Source: Armatimonadaceae bacterium (GTDB taxonomy: Bacteria; Armatimonadota; Armatimonadia; Armatimonadales; Armatimonadaceae). From it: 64,000 nucleotides of DNA. The DNA lies in the NCBI GenBank assembly GCA_030447685.1, contig JAUJOK010000008.1:53808-117807 (forward strand), read 5' to 3'. A program made the position numbers and the translations under genes. Below are positions 44,899 through 54,221 of the stretch, piece after piece. Within the stretch, counting starts at the first letter, position 1. Every line of letters starts with the position of its first letter. The notes below the pieces were generated by a model that saw only the letters and a program-made list of their open reading frames with translations, was not told the DNA's origin and ran no database searches.

Positions 44899-47800
44899 AT
44901 GCTCAACGAGCCGTGGGAAATCGAACTGCTGGGTGGTCTGCGCGCCCGCCAGGGCGAGCGTGTCCTGTCACGCTTCCGCACGCAGAAAGCGGGCGCGCTC
45001 CTCGCCTATCTCGCCTATAGATGCGGCCAGCCGCAGACACGCGACGTTCTGGTTGATCTGCTCTGGCCGGATGCCTTCCGGGAAGGCCGCGCGCGCCTGA
45101 GCGTCGAACTCAATTCGCTACGCCATCTGCTCGAGCCGCCGGGGACGCCGCGCGGCTCGGTGATCTGGGCGGACCGCTTCTCCGTCTGTTTGAATGCCGC
45201 CGCGGTCCGCACCGATGTGGCGGTCTTTGAAGCGGCGCTGCACCGCGCCGACAAAGCGGGCAGCACAATGGAGCGCGGCCCTTTTCTTTCGCAGACGGTC
45301 GAGGCGTACGGCGGCCCGCTTCTTCCGGGCCACGAGCAGGCATGGATCGAACCGGAGCGCGAGCGGCTGGCAAAACGGTATCTGGAAGCCGTCGCTCAAC
45401 TGGCAGCGGACCTCGAACAGATCGGTGAGCGCGGTCGGGCGATTGCCTGCGCGCGGCGTGCGGTGGAAACCGACCGTCTTCGCGAAGAGGCGCATACGCT
45501 TCTCGTGCGTCTTCTGCTGGCGGCGGGGCAGCCGTCCGAGGCGCTGCTCCAGTACCGGGAGTGGGAAAAGATTCTGGCGGAGGAGACGGGTGATTCGCCC
45601 TCCCCTTCCGTGCGCCGACTGGTGGAAGAAGCGCGCCGCGCCATTAACACACCGCCCGCTTCTCCCCCCGCCACTGCCCCGGCCACCAGCGCCCCGACCA
45701 CCACTGCCCTGCCGACGGGAACGATCACCCTTCTCCTCACCGACATCGTGAAATCGACCGCATTGTGGCAGCGGACGGGCAATTCTTACCTGGCGGCCCT
45801 GGAACGGCATCAGGCGCTCTTGCACCGGGAATGCCGTCAGCACGGTGGATATGTCTTCAAGCAGGTGGGAGATGGCTTCTGGATAGCGTTTGCCAGCGCG
45901 CAGGACGCCCTGGCCTGCGCTGTTGCCTGTCAGCGGGCGCTGGCGGCGGAGCCGTGGCCGGAGGATGTCGGCGCTTTATCGATTCGTATGGCGCTTCATA
46001 CCGGCGAGGCGATCCTGAAAGAGGGCGACTATCAGGGGCTAACCCTGCATCACGCCGCCCGCCTGATTGCGGCGGCGCAGGGCGGCCAGATTCTTCTTTC
46101 CGAAGCCACCGAATCGCTCATACGGCAGGCTGCCCCGCCCGGCGTAAACATCCGGGACATCGGTCGTTACCGACTGCGGGACGCTCCCGGCCCCGAGCAC
46201 CTGTTTCAGGCCGAGTATCCGGATATGGGGCAGCGGGAGTTTCCGCCGCCGCCCGTTTCCCCCGACCACACCCCGAATCTGCCCCTTGCGCTGGATCGCT
46301 TTATCGGGCGCGAAGAAGAGACGGCGCGTATCGAGGAGATGCTGCGCGGCGGCGCTCCGCAGATACGCCTCCTTACCCTGACCGGCCCCGGCGGCACGGG
46401 AAAGACGCGCCTGGCGCTGGAGGTGGCCCATCGCCTGACCGAGGCTTTTTCCGGCGCGGTCTGGCTCGTTCCGCTCGCGGACCTGCCGGATGCCCGTCTG
46501 ATACCGGATGCCGTTGCCAATGCTCTGCGCCTGCCCCGCTCCTCGCAGGCCGAGCCGCTGGAACAGGTCATCGAAACGCTTTCCCTCCAGCGGTCGCTTC
46601 TCGTGCTGGATAACTTCGAGCACCTGACCGGCGGCGAAGGGGCCGCCGCCGCGCTCGTGCGAACGCTGCTGGTACGCGCGCCGACATTGACCTGCCTGGT
46701 GACCTCGCGCCAGCGGCTGAACCTGTCCGGCGAACGAGAACTCCCCCTCGCGCCGCTCCCGACACCGCAGGGCACGCCGTCGCTGGAGACGCTGAGCGCG
46801 AATGCCAGCGTCCAGCTTTTCGTGGATCGCGCGCAGGCGGCGCGGCCAAACTTCCAGTTGACCGGCGGCAACGCCCCGGATGTGGCCGACCTGTGCACGC
46901 GCCTGGAAGGTATCCCGCTCGCCATCGAGCTGGCGGCGGCGACCGCCTCGGTTCTTGCTCCCCGCCAGATGGCCCGCGAAATCCGCAACCGCTACGGGTT
47001 TCTGGTCGGCGGAACCGCCGACCTGCCGGAGCGTCACCGCTCGCTCTGGGCCGCGATGGATTTGAGCTACCAGATGCTTTCGCCGGAGCTGCAGCGGTTC
47101 TTCGCGCGGCTTTGCGTATTTCGCGGCGGCTGGACGGCGGAAGCGGCGGAAGCGGTCGCCCTGGCGGGAACACCGGCTCTGCCGGGACCCGCCTGGGAGT
47201 ACCTGCGCCAGTTGCGCGCCTCTTCCCTGGTGCTTGCCGAGGAGAACGAGGAGGAGATGCGCTTTCGGATGCTGGAAACCCTGCGCGAGTACGGACGCTA
47301 CCGCCTGGTTGAGAGCGAAGAGTACGAGGCCGTGCGCGGACGGCACCGCGCCTTCTTCCTGACACTTGCCGAAACGGCGCAGGCGGAACTTAAAGGACCA
47401 GAGCAGGGAATGTGGCTCGACCGCCTGGAAGCGGACAATGACAACCTGCGCACGGCCCTGGCCTGGCCCGAGGAAAGCGAGACGCGCCTTCGTCTCGCGG
47501 CTTCTCTGGACAGGTTCTGGCGTGAGCGCGGCCATGTTCTGGAGGGACGCAGATGGCTGGATAGCGCGCTGCTTCAGAGCAAATCCGTTTCAGCAGAGAT
47601 TCGTGCCAAGGCATTCAACGCAGCGGGGATTTTGGCCTGGGCCGCCGGTGATTTCGCGGCGGCTCGGTCACAATATACCGCCAGTTTGAACGTCTATAGA
47701 ACGTTGAAGGACAAACGAGGGGTTGCAAAAACATTCAATAATCTGGCTATAATAGCAAGCGAGCTGGCCGACTTCGCGAAAGCCGCCGCCTTGTATGAAA

Positions 47801-48360
47801 AAAGCCTTGCGGTATATCGTTCCCTCAATGGGGGCGCACCGATAGCCGCGCTTTTAGGTAATCTAGGGGCGTTGGAGAATCAGCGCGAGAATCGTCCTGC
47901 GGCACGCAGATATTTGCAGGAGGCACTGACAACTTTCCACAGCATTGGTGACATAATGGGCTATGCACAGACACTGCATAACCTTGCCGAAGTCGAATAC
48001 AATGAGGGGAACTACGCGACGGCGCGGCAGCATGTGGAGGAAAGCCTAGCGATCCTGCGCGATTTAGAGGACAGGAGCAAAGTAACGAACACCCTCACTT
48101 TATTGGGAATGATCACCAAGGAGCAACACGACTATGAGCAAGCGGCACGACTCTTAGCGGCTGCGGATCGAATCCGCAAAGAAATGGGCACGCCGCTTCC
48201 ACCGACATCGGCGGACGAGGTCAATAGTATCATTGAGGAGGTGCACAACGTCTTAGATGAGCACACCTTCAGGACAGCATGGGCTGACGGCCAGGCAATG
48301 TCTTGCGAAAAAGCGACTGCGTACGCATTGGAACATGCTTTGCAGCCGGTAAATCGGTAA
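44899..48360 (+). CDS. BTAD, class III nucleotidyl cyclase, STAND ATPase and TPR regulator
   Basis: This 1153-residue protein starts with a winged-helix/BTAD activator domain (IELLGGLRARQGERV, DVLVDLLWPDAFREG, to about 260). A class III cyclase domain (275-435) has ITLLLTDIVKST (metal Asp282) and VGDGFWIAF. A STAND/NB-ARC ATPase follows with Walker A GPGGTGKTR (about 495-503) and LLVLDNFEHL. TPRs occupy about 895-1100 (RGVAKTFNNLAIIASELADF). The tail LLAAADRIRKEMGTPLPP is usual for AfsR-like regulators. DNA beyond about 47690 is visibly more AT-rich. It probably integrates a ligand with transcription; the target is unknown. Confidence 0.85.
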   Translation: MLNEPWEIELLGGLRARQGERVLSRFRTQKAGALLAYLAYRCGQPQTRDVLVDLLWPDAFREGRARLSVELNSLRHLLEPPGTPRGSVIWADRFSVCLNAAAVRTDVAVFEAALHRADKAGSTMERGPFLSQTVEAYGGPLLPGHEQAWIEPERERLAKRYLEAVAQLAADLEQIGERGRAIACARRAVETDRLREEAHTLLVRLLLAAGQPSEALLQYREWEKILAEETGDSPSPSVRRLVEEARRAINTPPASPPATAPATSAPTTTALPTGTITLLLTDIVKSTALWQRTGNSYLAALERHQALLHRECRQHGGYVFKQVGDGFWIAFASAQDALACAVACQRALAAEPWPEDVGALSIRMALHTGEAILKEGDYQGLTLHHAARLIAAAQGGQILLSEATESLIRQAAPPGVNIRDIGRYRLRDAPGPEHLFQAEYPDMGQREFPPPPVSPDHTPNLPLALDRFIGREEETARIEEMLRGGAPQIRLLTLTGPGGTGKTRLALEVAHRLTEAFSGAVWLVPLADLPDARLIPDAVANALRLPRSSQAEPLEQVIETLSLQRSLLVLDNFEHLTGGEGAAAALVRTLLVRAPTLTCLVTSRQRLNLSGERELPLAPLPTPQGTPSLETLSANASVQLFVDRAQAARPNFQLTGGNAPDVADLCTRLEGIPLAIELAAATASVLAPRQMAREIRNRYGFLVGGTADLPERHRSLWAAMDLSYQMLSPELQRFFARLCVFRGGWTAEAAEAVALAGTPALPGPAWEYLRQLRASSLVLAEENEEEMRFRMLETLREYGRYRLVESEEYEAVRGRHRAFFLTLAETAQAELKGPEQGMWLDRLEADNDNLRTALAWPEESETRLRLAASLDRFWRERGHVLEGRRWLDSALLQSKSVSAEIRAKAFNAAGILAWAAGDFAAARSQYTASLNVYRTLKDKRGVAKTFNNLAIIASELADFAKAAALYEKSLAVYRSLNGGAPIAALLGNLGALENQRENRPAARRYLQEALTTFHSIGDIMGYAQTLHNLAEVEYNEGNYATARQHVEESLAILRDLEDRSKVTNTLTLLGMITKEQHDYEQAARLLAAADRIRKEMGTPLPPTSADEVNSIIEEVHNVLDEHTFRTAWADGQAMSCEKATAYALEHALQPVNR

Positions 48361-48426
48361 ACCTTTGAAAAGATTTAGCTGCTCTGTTCGCTTCACTGGC
48401 ATTACTTTATTTCAATGGAGGTCAAG

Positions 48427-48954
48427 ATGGATTCTAAATGGGAAAGATGGATCGCGATAACGGGAGGAGTCGCGACACTCGCTTTAGCTGCCGCAAAGAT
48501 CATAGGTTCTTTACGGCAATCAGCCACGGACACCGCACAGTTCGAGGCTTCTCGTAACCCCTGGGTTGGGGTTCCTATCTACATCCCTATAAGCGTGAAC
48601 ACCGACCAGGATGAATACAACGCCGGTGATTCAATTGAAGTCACGGCGGAAATCGACGAATACGAGACACCGGAAGATGGTACGTTCGGTTCTATGCTAC
48701 GAGCTGCGGGCGACAGACGCTCATGCGAGATATGGGCGCTTAATAGCACGGATAAGCCGGTGCATCATTACTTTGTGGGTGGGGATAACAAAAAACCGCT
48801 CGAAACACGCACCTTCAGCCGACCGGATGTCTGGGTAGAAGTTCTTGAACTGAAATCGGGATCAAGCATCCCCTCTTCTCTCGACATTCACATCAAGGTG
48901 CAAAACTCAAAGTTCCCGGTAGGAAAAAAGAAAAAGGTAAAAGTCAAGAAGTAA
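48427..48954 (+). CDS. Hypothetical membrane-anchored protein beside the STAND regulator
   Basis: This 175-residue protein has one N-terminal membrane segment (WIAITGGVATLALAAAKIIG) and an outside beta-rich domain with acidic stretches (DEYNAGDSIEVTAEIDEYET), then a Lys-rich tail (KKKKVKVKK). ATG 48427 has GGAGG upstream. Base composition is lower in GC than its neighbours and matches the 3' end of the regulator gene. No family recognised. Confidence 0.55.
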   Translation: MDSKWERWIAITGGVATLALAAAKIIGSLRQSATDTAQFEASRNPWVGVPIYIPISVNTDQDEYNAGDSIEVTAEIDEYETPEDGTFGSMLRAAGDRRSCEIWALNSTDKPVHHYFVGGDNKKPLETRTFSRPDVWVEVLELKSGSSIPSSLDIHIKVQNSKFPVGKKKKVKVKK

Positions 48955-49052
48955 TCAGGCTAAGGTGTGGCTATCTCAGCAGCAGTTCCATTGAGCGCGC
49001 TTCAACAAACGCGCCATTGAGAAGAGCCGAGTAAGAAGCGAGTAAGAAGAAT

Positions 49053-49083
49053 GAGGGAGGCTAAAGTGCCTCCCTCTTTTTTT
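49053..49083 (+). terminator. Rho-independent terminator
   Basis: A 9-bp perfect stem GAGGGAGGC/GCCTCCCTC, six-base loop, and seven T. It ends the regulator and membrane-protein transcription unit. Confidence 0.9.
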
Positions 49084-49222
49084 GCCTATTTTTCACGCGG
49101 GCAGTTTTGTAAGACTTCCTGAAAGAGTGGTGTAAGAGCGGGTTCGTAAAGTGGGTGCATGAACCGAAGCGCGGATGCGAAAAGCGCCTGCGCCAGCGGC
49201 CATTGGTAGAAAGGATAATACC

Positions 49223-50302
49223 GTGGACTCGTGCACCACTCTTCGACAGCCCGACACCCTGCTGCTGCCTTTTTTGCAGGCAGCAAACGAGACACAGGCC
49301 CAGCAATATCTGGGACATCTTTTGACACAGCATGCGGAACCCATCATCGCGGGCATTCTGCGGCGCAAGGGGCAATCCGACTTCTGCCGCACGTCCGCCT
49401 GCCGCGAAACGCCGCAGGAGCGGGACGCGCGCGACGCTCAGGCGGAGGTGACGGCGCAGTTATTGACCAAGCTGCGCCATGCCAAGAGCGACCCGGACGG
49501 CGAGCCGATCAGCGACTTCCGCGCCTATGTCGCCGTCACGACCTACCGCGCCTGCACCGATACCCTGCGCCGGAAGAACCCGCTTCGTACCGGGCTGAAA
49601 AACCAACTGCACTATCTGCTGACACACCGGCCCGCTGCCTTCGCGCTGTGGAAGGACAGCCGGGGCGAATGGCTGTGCGGCAGGCCCGCGTGGCGCGGTC
49701 AGGAGATCGCCGCCGCTTCCCCACTCCTGCTGCGTGAGATGCCTTTCACGACGGACGGCGGCGGCGGCGCAAAGGGGGCGCCGCTTGAGGAGCTGATTCA
49801 GCAAGCCTTCGATACCGTGGAGCAGCCGGTCGCATTCAACGATCTGGTGCGGTTCGCGGCGGAGGCGCTGGGTATTGCCGACCAGGAGGCGCTGCGCGTT
49901 TCCGACATCGTTTCGGAAGTCAACCCGCTGGACATGGTGGCCGATACGCGGATCGATATCGCTGCCGAAGTGGAGCAGCGGACCTATCTGGAGCGGCTCT
50001 GGAGCGAGATACGCGCGCTGCCGTCGCGCCAGTGCGCGGCGCTGCTCCTGAACCTGCGCGATGAGCAGGGACGCGGGGTGGTGGCCCTGTTTCCGGTCAC
50101 CGGGGTCGCGACCGTGCGCGACATCGCCGCCGCTCTGGGGATGCCTCCGGAAGAGTTGGCGGCGCTCTGGAACGCGCTGCCGCTCGAAGACGCCGCTATC
50201 GCCGAGCAGATGAGGGCCACGCGCCAGCAGGTCATCAATCTGCGAAAGTCGGCGCGCACCCGGCTGGCCCGGCGCATGCAGGCGTATGAGCGCGAGGAAT
50301 AA
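49223..50302 (+). CDS. Divergent sigma-70-like factor
   Basis: This 359-residue protein has a region-2-like segment (ISDFRAYVAVTTYRACTDTLRRKNP) and a region-4-like end (LPSRQCAALLLNLRD, and TRQQVINLRKSARTRLARRM). Between them is a long insert with FALWKDSRGEWLCGRPAW. This layout fits a family of unusual sigma-like proteins rather than a classic ECF factor. GTG 49223 follows AAGGATAATACC. A small zinc-finger protein gene lies 63 bp downstream. Confidence 0.7.
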   Translation: MDSCTTLRQPDTLLLPFLQAANETQAQQYLGHLLTQHAEPIIAGILRRKGQSDFCRTSACRETPQERDARDAQAEVTAQLLTKLRHAKSDPDGEPISDFRAYVAVTTYRACTDTLRRKNPLRTGLKNQLHYLLTHRPAAFALWKDSRGEWLCGRPAWRGQEIAAASPLLLREMPFTTDGGGGAKGAPLEELIQQAFDTVEQPVAFNDLVRFAAEALGIADQEALRVSDIVSEVNPLDMVADTRIDIAAEVEQRTYLERLWSEIRALPSRQCAALLLNLRDEQGRGVVALFPVTGVATVRDIAAALGMPPEELAALWNALPLEDAAIAEQMRATRQQVINLRKSARTRLARRMQAYEREE

Positions 50303-50365
50303 AGCCGCTCGCTGTGGTAATCGCTCGGCGGGCTTCGCGTCTTTACGAGCAGAGGGAACGATTCT

Positions 50366-50581
50366 ATGCGCGGACATCTCTCGGAGGACGAGCAGGTGCG
50401 CTGGCGGCAGCGTACCCTGCTTCCTCGGGAACTATTGTCGGTGGATGACCACCTTGCCGTCTGCCCGACCTGCCGCCGCCATTTTGCCCGAAGCGAGCCG
50501 CTGGCGGCAATGATACAGTCTTTCGGCTATCTTACCGATGCCTTGCATCATCACCCATTCGGACGAAACGAAACACCCTGA
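50366..50581 (+). CDS. Small zinc-finger (HC2-like) protein, possible anti-sigma
   Basis: This 71-residue protein carries DDHLAVCPTCRRHF, a His-x3-Cys-x2-Cys motif like zf-HC2 anti-sigma factors. It lacks a membrane anchor. Position directly after the sigma-like gene suggests it may bind that factor. AGAGGGAA precedes the ATG. Confidence 0.6.
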   Translation: MRGHLSEDEQVRWRQRTLLPRELLSVDDHLAVCPTCRRHFARSEPLAAMIQSFGYLTDALHHHPFGRNETP

Positions 50582-50595
50582 GGAACGAGTGTACC

Positions 50596-50838
50596 ATGAT
50601 CACGATGAAACGCAGCAGCAGCAGCAGCAAAGACATTGGCCTTGTTTTTGCCCCGGAAACCCCCGCGTCCTGGGAAGCCGGCGGCGCCGTGGAAATAGGC
50701 CAGGTGCCGAGACCGCTTTATCTGACCGCCCAGGAGGCGGAAGTCCTGCTGTCTTTGAGCGTTATCTCCCCGTTGTTCGGTGGAGAGATCGAAAACAGCC
50801 TGTTCGCGAAGCTGGGCCAGTACCTGCGCGGGGCTTGA
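50596..50838 (+). CDS. Small hypothetical protein
   Basis: This 80-residue protein begins with a Ser-rich stretch (RSSSSSKDIG) and ends in YLTAQEAEVLLSLSVISPL. It is 14 bp after the zinc-finger gene and probably co-transcribed. No motif or membrane segment recognised. Confidence 0.5.
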   Translation: MITMKRSSSSSKDIGLVFAPETPASWEAGGAVEIGQVPRPLYLTAQEAEVLLSLSVISPLFGGEIENSLFAKLGQYLRGA

Positions 50839-50941
50839 GCGCCCGCCGCGCCGAGGAAGGACTCAGGCAGCGCAAAAGCGAACAGCACAAAAACGGCAAA
50901 GGATTACGGCAACGCAAACGACGGAAGATATACCGGTTCAT

Positions 50942-51472
50942 ATGGTTCGCGCGCACCTGCGGGACATCCCGCAGGCTGCGTTCCCGCCAGGGTTCGACAT
51001 CCGCCCGATGCGCCGGGACGAAGGGCCGCTCTGGGCGGACGTTCAGCGCGACGCTGAGGAGCTTTTTCCTATCCCGGATGACCTCTTCGCGCGCGAGTTC
51101 GGCTACGACCCACCGGGTGTGGAACAGCGCTGCTTCTTTGTCACCAACCACAAAGGGGCGGCGGTGGGCACTGTCAGTTCGTGGTACGGGGGCAGAGACA
51201 ACGGGCCGGAGTGGGGTCGCATCCATTGGGTAGCCGTCAGGCCCGTTTATCAGGGGCGCGGGCTGGGCAGGGCTTCTCTCAGCTATGCGCTAAACAGAAT
51301 GAGCGAGTGGCACGAGCAGGCATGGCTCGCCACCTCTACGGCGCGGCTTCCTGCCCTGAAGATGTACCTGGACTTCGGCTTCGTACCCGACCTTTCGCCG
51401 CCGAATGCGGCAGACGCCTGGCGTGCGGTTCAGGCGTTCCTGAACCACCCGGCATTATCCGCCGCGCTTTAA
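50942..51472 (+). CDS. GNAT-family N-acetyltransferase
   Basis: This 176-residue protein has the GNAT core: AAVGTVSSWYGG, then IHWVAVRPVYQGRGLGRASL, where the QGRGLG loop binds acetyl-CoA, and LPALKMYLDFGFVPD. It converges on the next gene; the stop codons overlap by a few bases. Substrate unknown. Confidence 0.85.
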   Translation: MVRAHLRDIPQAAFPPGFDIRPMRRDEGPLWADVQRDAEELFPIPDDLFAREFGYDPPGVEQRCFFVTNHKGAAVGTVSSWYGGRDNGPEWGRIHWVAVRPVYQGRGLGRASLSYALNRMSEWHEQAWLATSTARLPALKMYLDFGFVPDLSPPNAADAWRAVQAFLNHPALSAAL

Positions 51473-52263
51473 AGCCTTTCCAGACGCTCGCCGCGCATCA
51501 CCGGCACGGCATCATAGATATTCAGCCGCGATGCGTGCCGCACATCCTCCGCGAAGCCTTTCTCGCGCAGTTCGCGCCCGCTGCCGCATTCCCACAGAAC
51601 CGGCTCCAAATCGCTTTCCACATTCTGAAAGGCTCCTTCGCAAAGCCGCGCTTCGGGCGATTTTTCACCGACGATATGAGACAGCACCGCACCCGCGCCC
51701 AGATAGTCTTCGATAGCGAGGCGCAGTTCGCCGTCTTCCGAAGAGGTCTGCCAGCGTTCTCCGCAGGCGAGCACGGTGACGCACAGGCCGTCATCTTCCT
51801 GGAGCATCTGATTTACCGCTTCACCCACGGCGCGAGCGTTCACCAGCGCCCCGACGAAAAGGTGCGGCACGTCCCGTCCATAGCGGCTGCACGTTGCGCC
51901 GTTGGGCGAGGCTACCACAACGCGCGTCCCCGGCTCAATAGCCAGATACGTCAGCGGCGACAGCGAGAAACGGCCCCTTTTGGGAACGTCCTTACGGGAC
52001 ACGGCGACTTCGGCGTGGAAACGGACCGCCAGCGCCGCTTGATCTTCTTCCTGAGCGCAGGGATAGATAATACCGCCGTGGTGCACAGCGGTCGCTACGG
52101 CGGTGGAGAAGCTCAAAACGTCGACGACGATAAGCAGGTCGCCGCGCTCGGCAGCGGCCCGTGCGCCGCGCCGTCCCCAATCCATTCGGCAGAGAAAGCC
52201 CTGCTGTTCAAAAATCGGGGCATAATCGCGGGCGCTGGAGATGATGCTTGATCCGGATTCCAT
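51469..52263 (-). CDS. 2-phosphosulfolactate phosphatase (ComB) family protein
   Basis: This 264-residue protein has VVDVLSFSTAVATAVHHGG, FSLSPLTYLAIEPGTRVVVASPNGAT, and CVTVLACGERW with a following acidic segment, all typical of ComB. The family removes phosphate from 2-phosphosulfolactate, but many bacterial members lack the rest of the coenzyme M pathway, as here. ATG 52263 directly abuts the stop of an S9-peptidase remnant. Confidence 0.8.
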   Translation of the reverse strand: MESGSSIISSARDYAPIFEQQGFLCRMDWGRRGARAAAERGDLLIVVDVLSFSTAVATAVHHGGIIYPCAQEEDQAALAVRFHAEVAVSRKDVPKRGRFSLSPLTYLAIEPGTRVVVASPNGATCSRYGRDVPHLFVGALVNARAVGEAVNQMLQEDDGLCVTVLACGERWQTSSEDGELRLAIEDYLGAGAVLSHIVGEKSPEARLCEGAFQNVESDLEPVLWECGSGRELREKGFAEDVRHASRLNIYDAVPVMRGERLERL

Positions 52264-52416
52264 CTAACACAGCCGATTCCGAAGGAAAGTGTATTCGAGC
52301 GACGATAGGAAAGCGCGCTGCGCGTTATCCGCCGCGCCGCCGTGACCGCCGCCTTTGGCGTTCTCATAATACAGCACGTCGCGGCCATCAGCCAAGCCGT
52401 GGCGAAGAGTCGGGTC
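52264..52416 (-). pseudogene. C-terminal remnant of prolyl oligopeptidase (S9) family
   Basis: A 50-codon open stretch without start reads VLYYENAKGGGHGGAADNAQ and ends LEYTFLRNRLC-stop. This matches the conserved end of S9A peptidases, including the catalytic-His region GGHGG. The rest is absent, replaced by a terminator at 52421 and the epimerase gene. The remnant ends immediately before the ComB ATG. Confidence 0.75.
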
Positions 52417-52420
52417 AAGC

Positions 52421-52456
52421 AAAAGGCCTCCGGCGGACGCCGGGGGCTTTTCTTTT
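52421..52456 (-). terminator. Terminator after the epimerase gene
   Basis: A stem with short loop (arms about 52422-52435 and 52438-52451) is flanked by A and T runs, so it may act on both strands. Confidence 0.7.
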
Positions 52457-52466
52457 TGGAATCGGG

Positions 52467-53465
52467 TTAAGTCGTTTGGTCACGCCAGGCCGCAATCAGT
52501 TCCGCCTCGCGCTCCGGCTTCAGCCCTGCCCGCCATTCCCGCTCCGCGGGACGCGTGGCATCCCATTCCAGAGTGGCCCTCACGGTATCGGAAAGCGGGC
52601 GGATGGTCAGACCGGAGGCCAGGGCATTGTCCAGGCTGATTGACGAATGACCCGCCTCGTTGGCCGATGCGGGTATCCACAGCGGCACCTCCATCCACGG
52701 GCCGACCTCCTTCTCCAACAGGAACGTTTCATCCATCCACACAAATCGGGCGTCGCTGCCGCTTTCCGTTTTGCACACTTCGAGCAGGCGCTGCATCGTC
52801 AGCGGATAGTCCGGGCCGGTGGCATTATAAATACCCGTCTGGCCCGCCTCCACCAGCCGGATATTCCACTCCGCCAGATCGCGCACATCGATAAACTGGA
52901 CGTGCTGCTCGGGCGGGTTGGGCGCGAGCACATCGCCGCCCTGGGCCACGCGGTGCGGCCAGTAGGTGAAGCGGTCGGTCGGGTCGCGCGGCCCGATAAT
53001 CAGGCCGGGCCGGATGTTCAGCACGCGCCCCGGCATCGCCCGTTCCGCCGCCTGCTCGCACAGCGCCTTCAGCGGGCCGTACGTTTCTCCGGTAATCTCT
53101 TCCACGGTTTCGTCGGCGATTGTCCCGACAGGAGCCGTTTCCGTGATATTCGTCTGGGTGAAACCTCCGTAAACGGAAACGCTGGAGATAAACGTGTAGT
53201 GGCCGACCTGGTCCGCCAGAAATTCCGCCGAAGCCCGCACGACACGCGGCACATAGCCGCAGGTATCGATCACGGCGTCGAACTGCCGCCCGCGCAGCGG
53301 CTCCAGGCTTTCTTTGCGGTCACCACGCAGCTTTTCCACCTCGGGAAACAACTCCGGGTTGTGCTGCCCCCGGTTGAACAGCGTCACCGCGTGGCCGCGC
53401 GCCAGCGCGACTTCGACCAGATGTCGTCCTAAAAAGACCGTGCCGCCGATTATCAGCAGGTTCAT
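52467..53465 (-). CDS. NAD-dependent epimerase/dehydratase (SDR) family protein
   Basis: This 332-residue protein starts with the Rossmann motif IIGGTVFLGRHLV. The SDR features are ISSVSVYGG and ETYGPLKALCE, where the Y-x3-K catalytic pair lies. It ends in a substrate domain with RPAEREWRAGLKPERE. The family often acts on nucleotide sugars; the exact reaction is unknown. Followed by a terminator. Confidence 0.85.
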   Translation of the reverse strand: MNLLIIGGTVFLGRHLVEVALARGHAVTLFNRGQHNPELFPEVEKLRGDRKESLEPLRGRQFDAVIDTCGYVPRVVRASAEFLADQVGHYTFISSVSVYGGFTQTNITETAPVGTIADETVEEITGETYGPLKALCEQAAERAMPGRVLNIRPGLIIGPRDPTDRFTYWPHRVAQGGDVLAPNPPEQHVQFIDVRDLAEWNIRLVEAGQTGIYNATGPDYPLTMQRLLEVCKTESGSDARFVWMDETFLLEKEVGPWMEVPLWIPASANEAGHSSISLDNALASGLTIRPLSDTVRATLEWDATRPAEREWRAGLKPEREAELIAAWRDQTT

Positions 53466-53639
53466 GGCCTATCTCCTTCAAAGGCCCCGGCGCGGCTGGG
53501 TGCGCGCGGGGCTGGTTTTGATGCCCGGCTGTTCGCCGAACAACTGGTCGGTTCCTGCTGTATAATGAACGCTATAGCAGCGGCGCGGCAGAGAGCGCGC
53601 TGAACACCTGAAAGAAGCAAAAGGATTCCCTACGCGCCG

Positions 53640-54008
53640 ATGTTCGCTTTGAATTTTTATAATGACCTGTATGGTGATGCGCTCCGCAAAGGCCGCAAGT
53701 CCGCCACGATCCGCCTGGGCGATAAGTCCGACAAGTACCAGACCGGCCTGCTTGTCTGGGTAACGATAGGCCAGCGGTTCGGGCGGCACCACAAGCTGTT
53801 TACCGGTATTCTCGATGAGGTAGAGGTGAAGCCTATTCGTGAGCTTTCGCCGCGCGATATTCAGCGCGAGAACCCGGAGTTCCGCAGCCACGACGATGTT
53901 CTGGCCCTTCTTTCGCGCGTCTACGACCGCCCCGTTACCCCGGATGACATCGTGACGATTATCTACTTCTCGCCGGTGGATGAATACGGCCTGGAGGGGG
54001 TTGGATAA
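53640..54008 (+). CDS. ASCH-domain protein
   Basis: This 122-residue protein fits the ASCH fold: FALNFYNDLYGDALRKGRKS, ATIRLGDKSDKYQTG, VWVTIGQRFG and VTIIYFSPVDEYG. ASCH proteins are RNA-binding or modified-nucleoside hydrolases. A TATAAT lies at 53561-53566. It is divergent from the epimerase gene. Confidence 0.8.
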   Translation: MFALNFYNDLYGDALRKGRKSATIRLGDKSDKYQTGLLVWVTIGQRFGRHHKLFTGILDEVEVKPIRELSPRDIQRENPEFRSHDDVLALLSRVYDRPVTPDDIVTIIYFSPVDEYGLEGVG

Positions 54009-54221
54009 GTCATGCCCGCCCTTCCCTCCGCACCAACCCCACGGTTTTTCCGGATGTGGAGGGGTGGAACGGTGGCGCATGAGCCGCCATGTTAAGTTTA
54101 GGCGAAACATTTCTTGCGTATTGCTACAGGCAGAATAGAAAGCCTGTAGCAATTAACCTACAGGCTTCCCTTCTGAATAACTACCAGCAGCGCCGCCTAC
54201 AGGGTGGCTGTTGTTTTCAGC
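54009..54221. other. Intergenic region with CCTACAGG repeats
   Basis: A 12-bp perfect inverted repeat joins 54120-54131 with 54142-54153, and the ACAGGC motif recurs just after. No convincing gene is present. Confidence 0.5.

Noticed and set aside
51469..52263. Competence gene comB linked to dprA
   Set aside because: The protein is of the phosphosulfolactate-phosphatase family that shares only the name and lies 12 kb from dprA.
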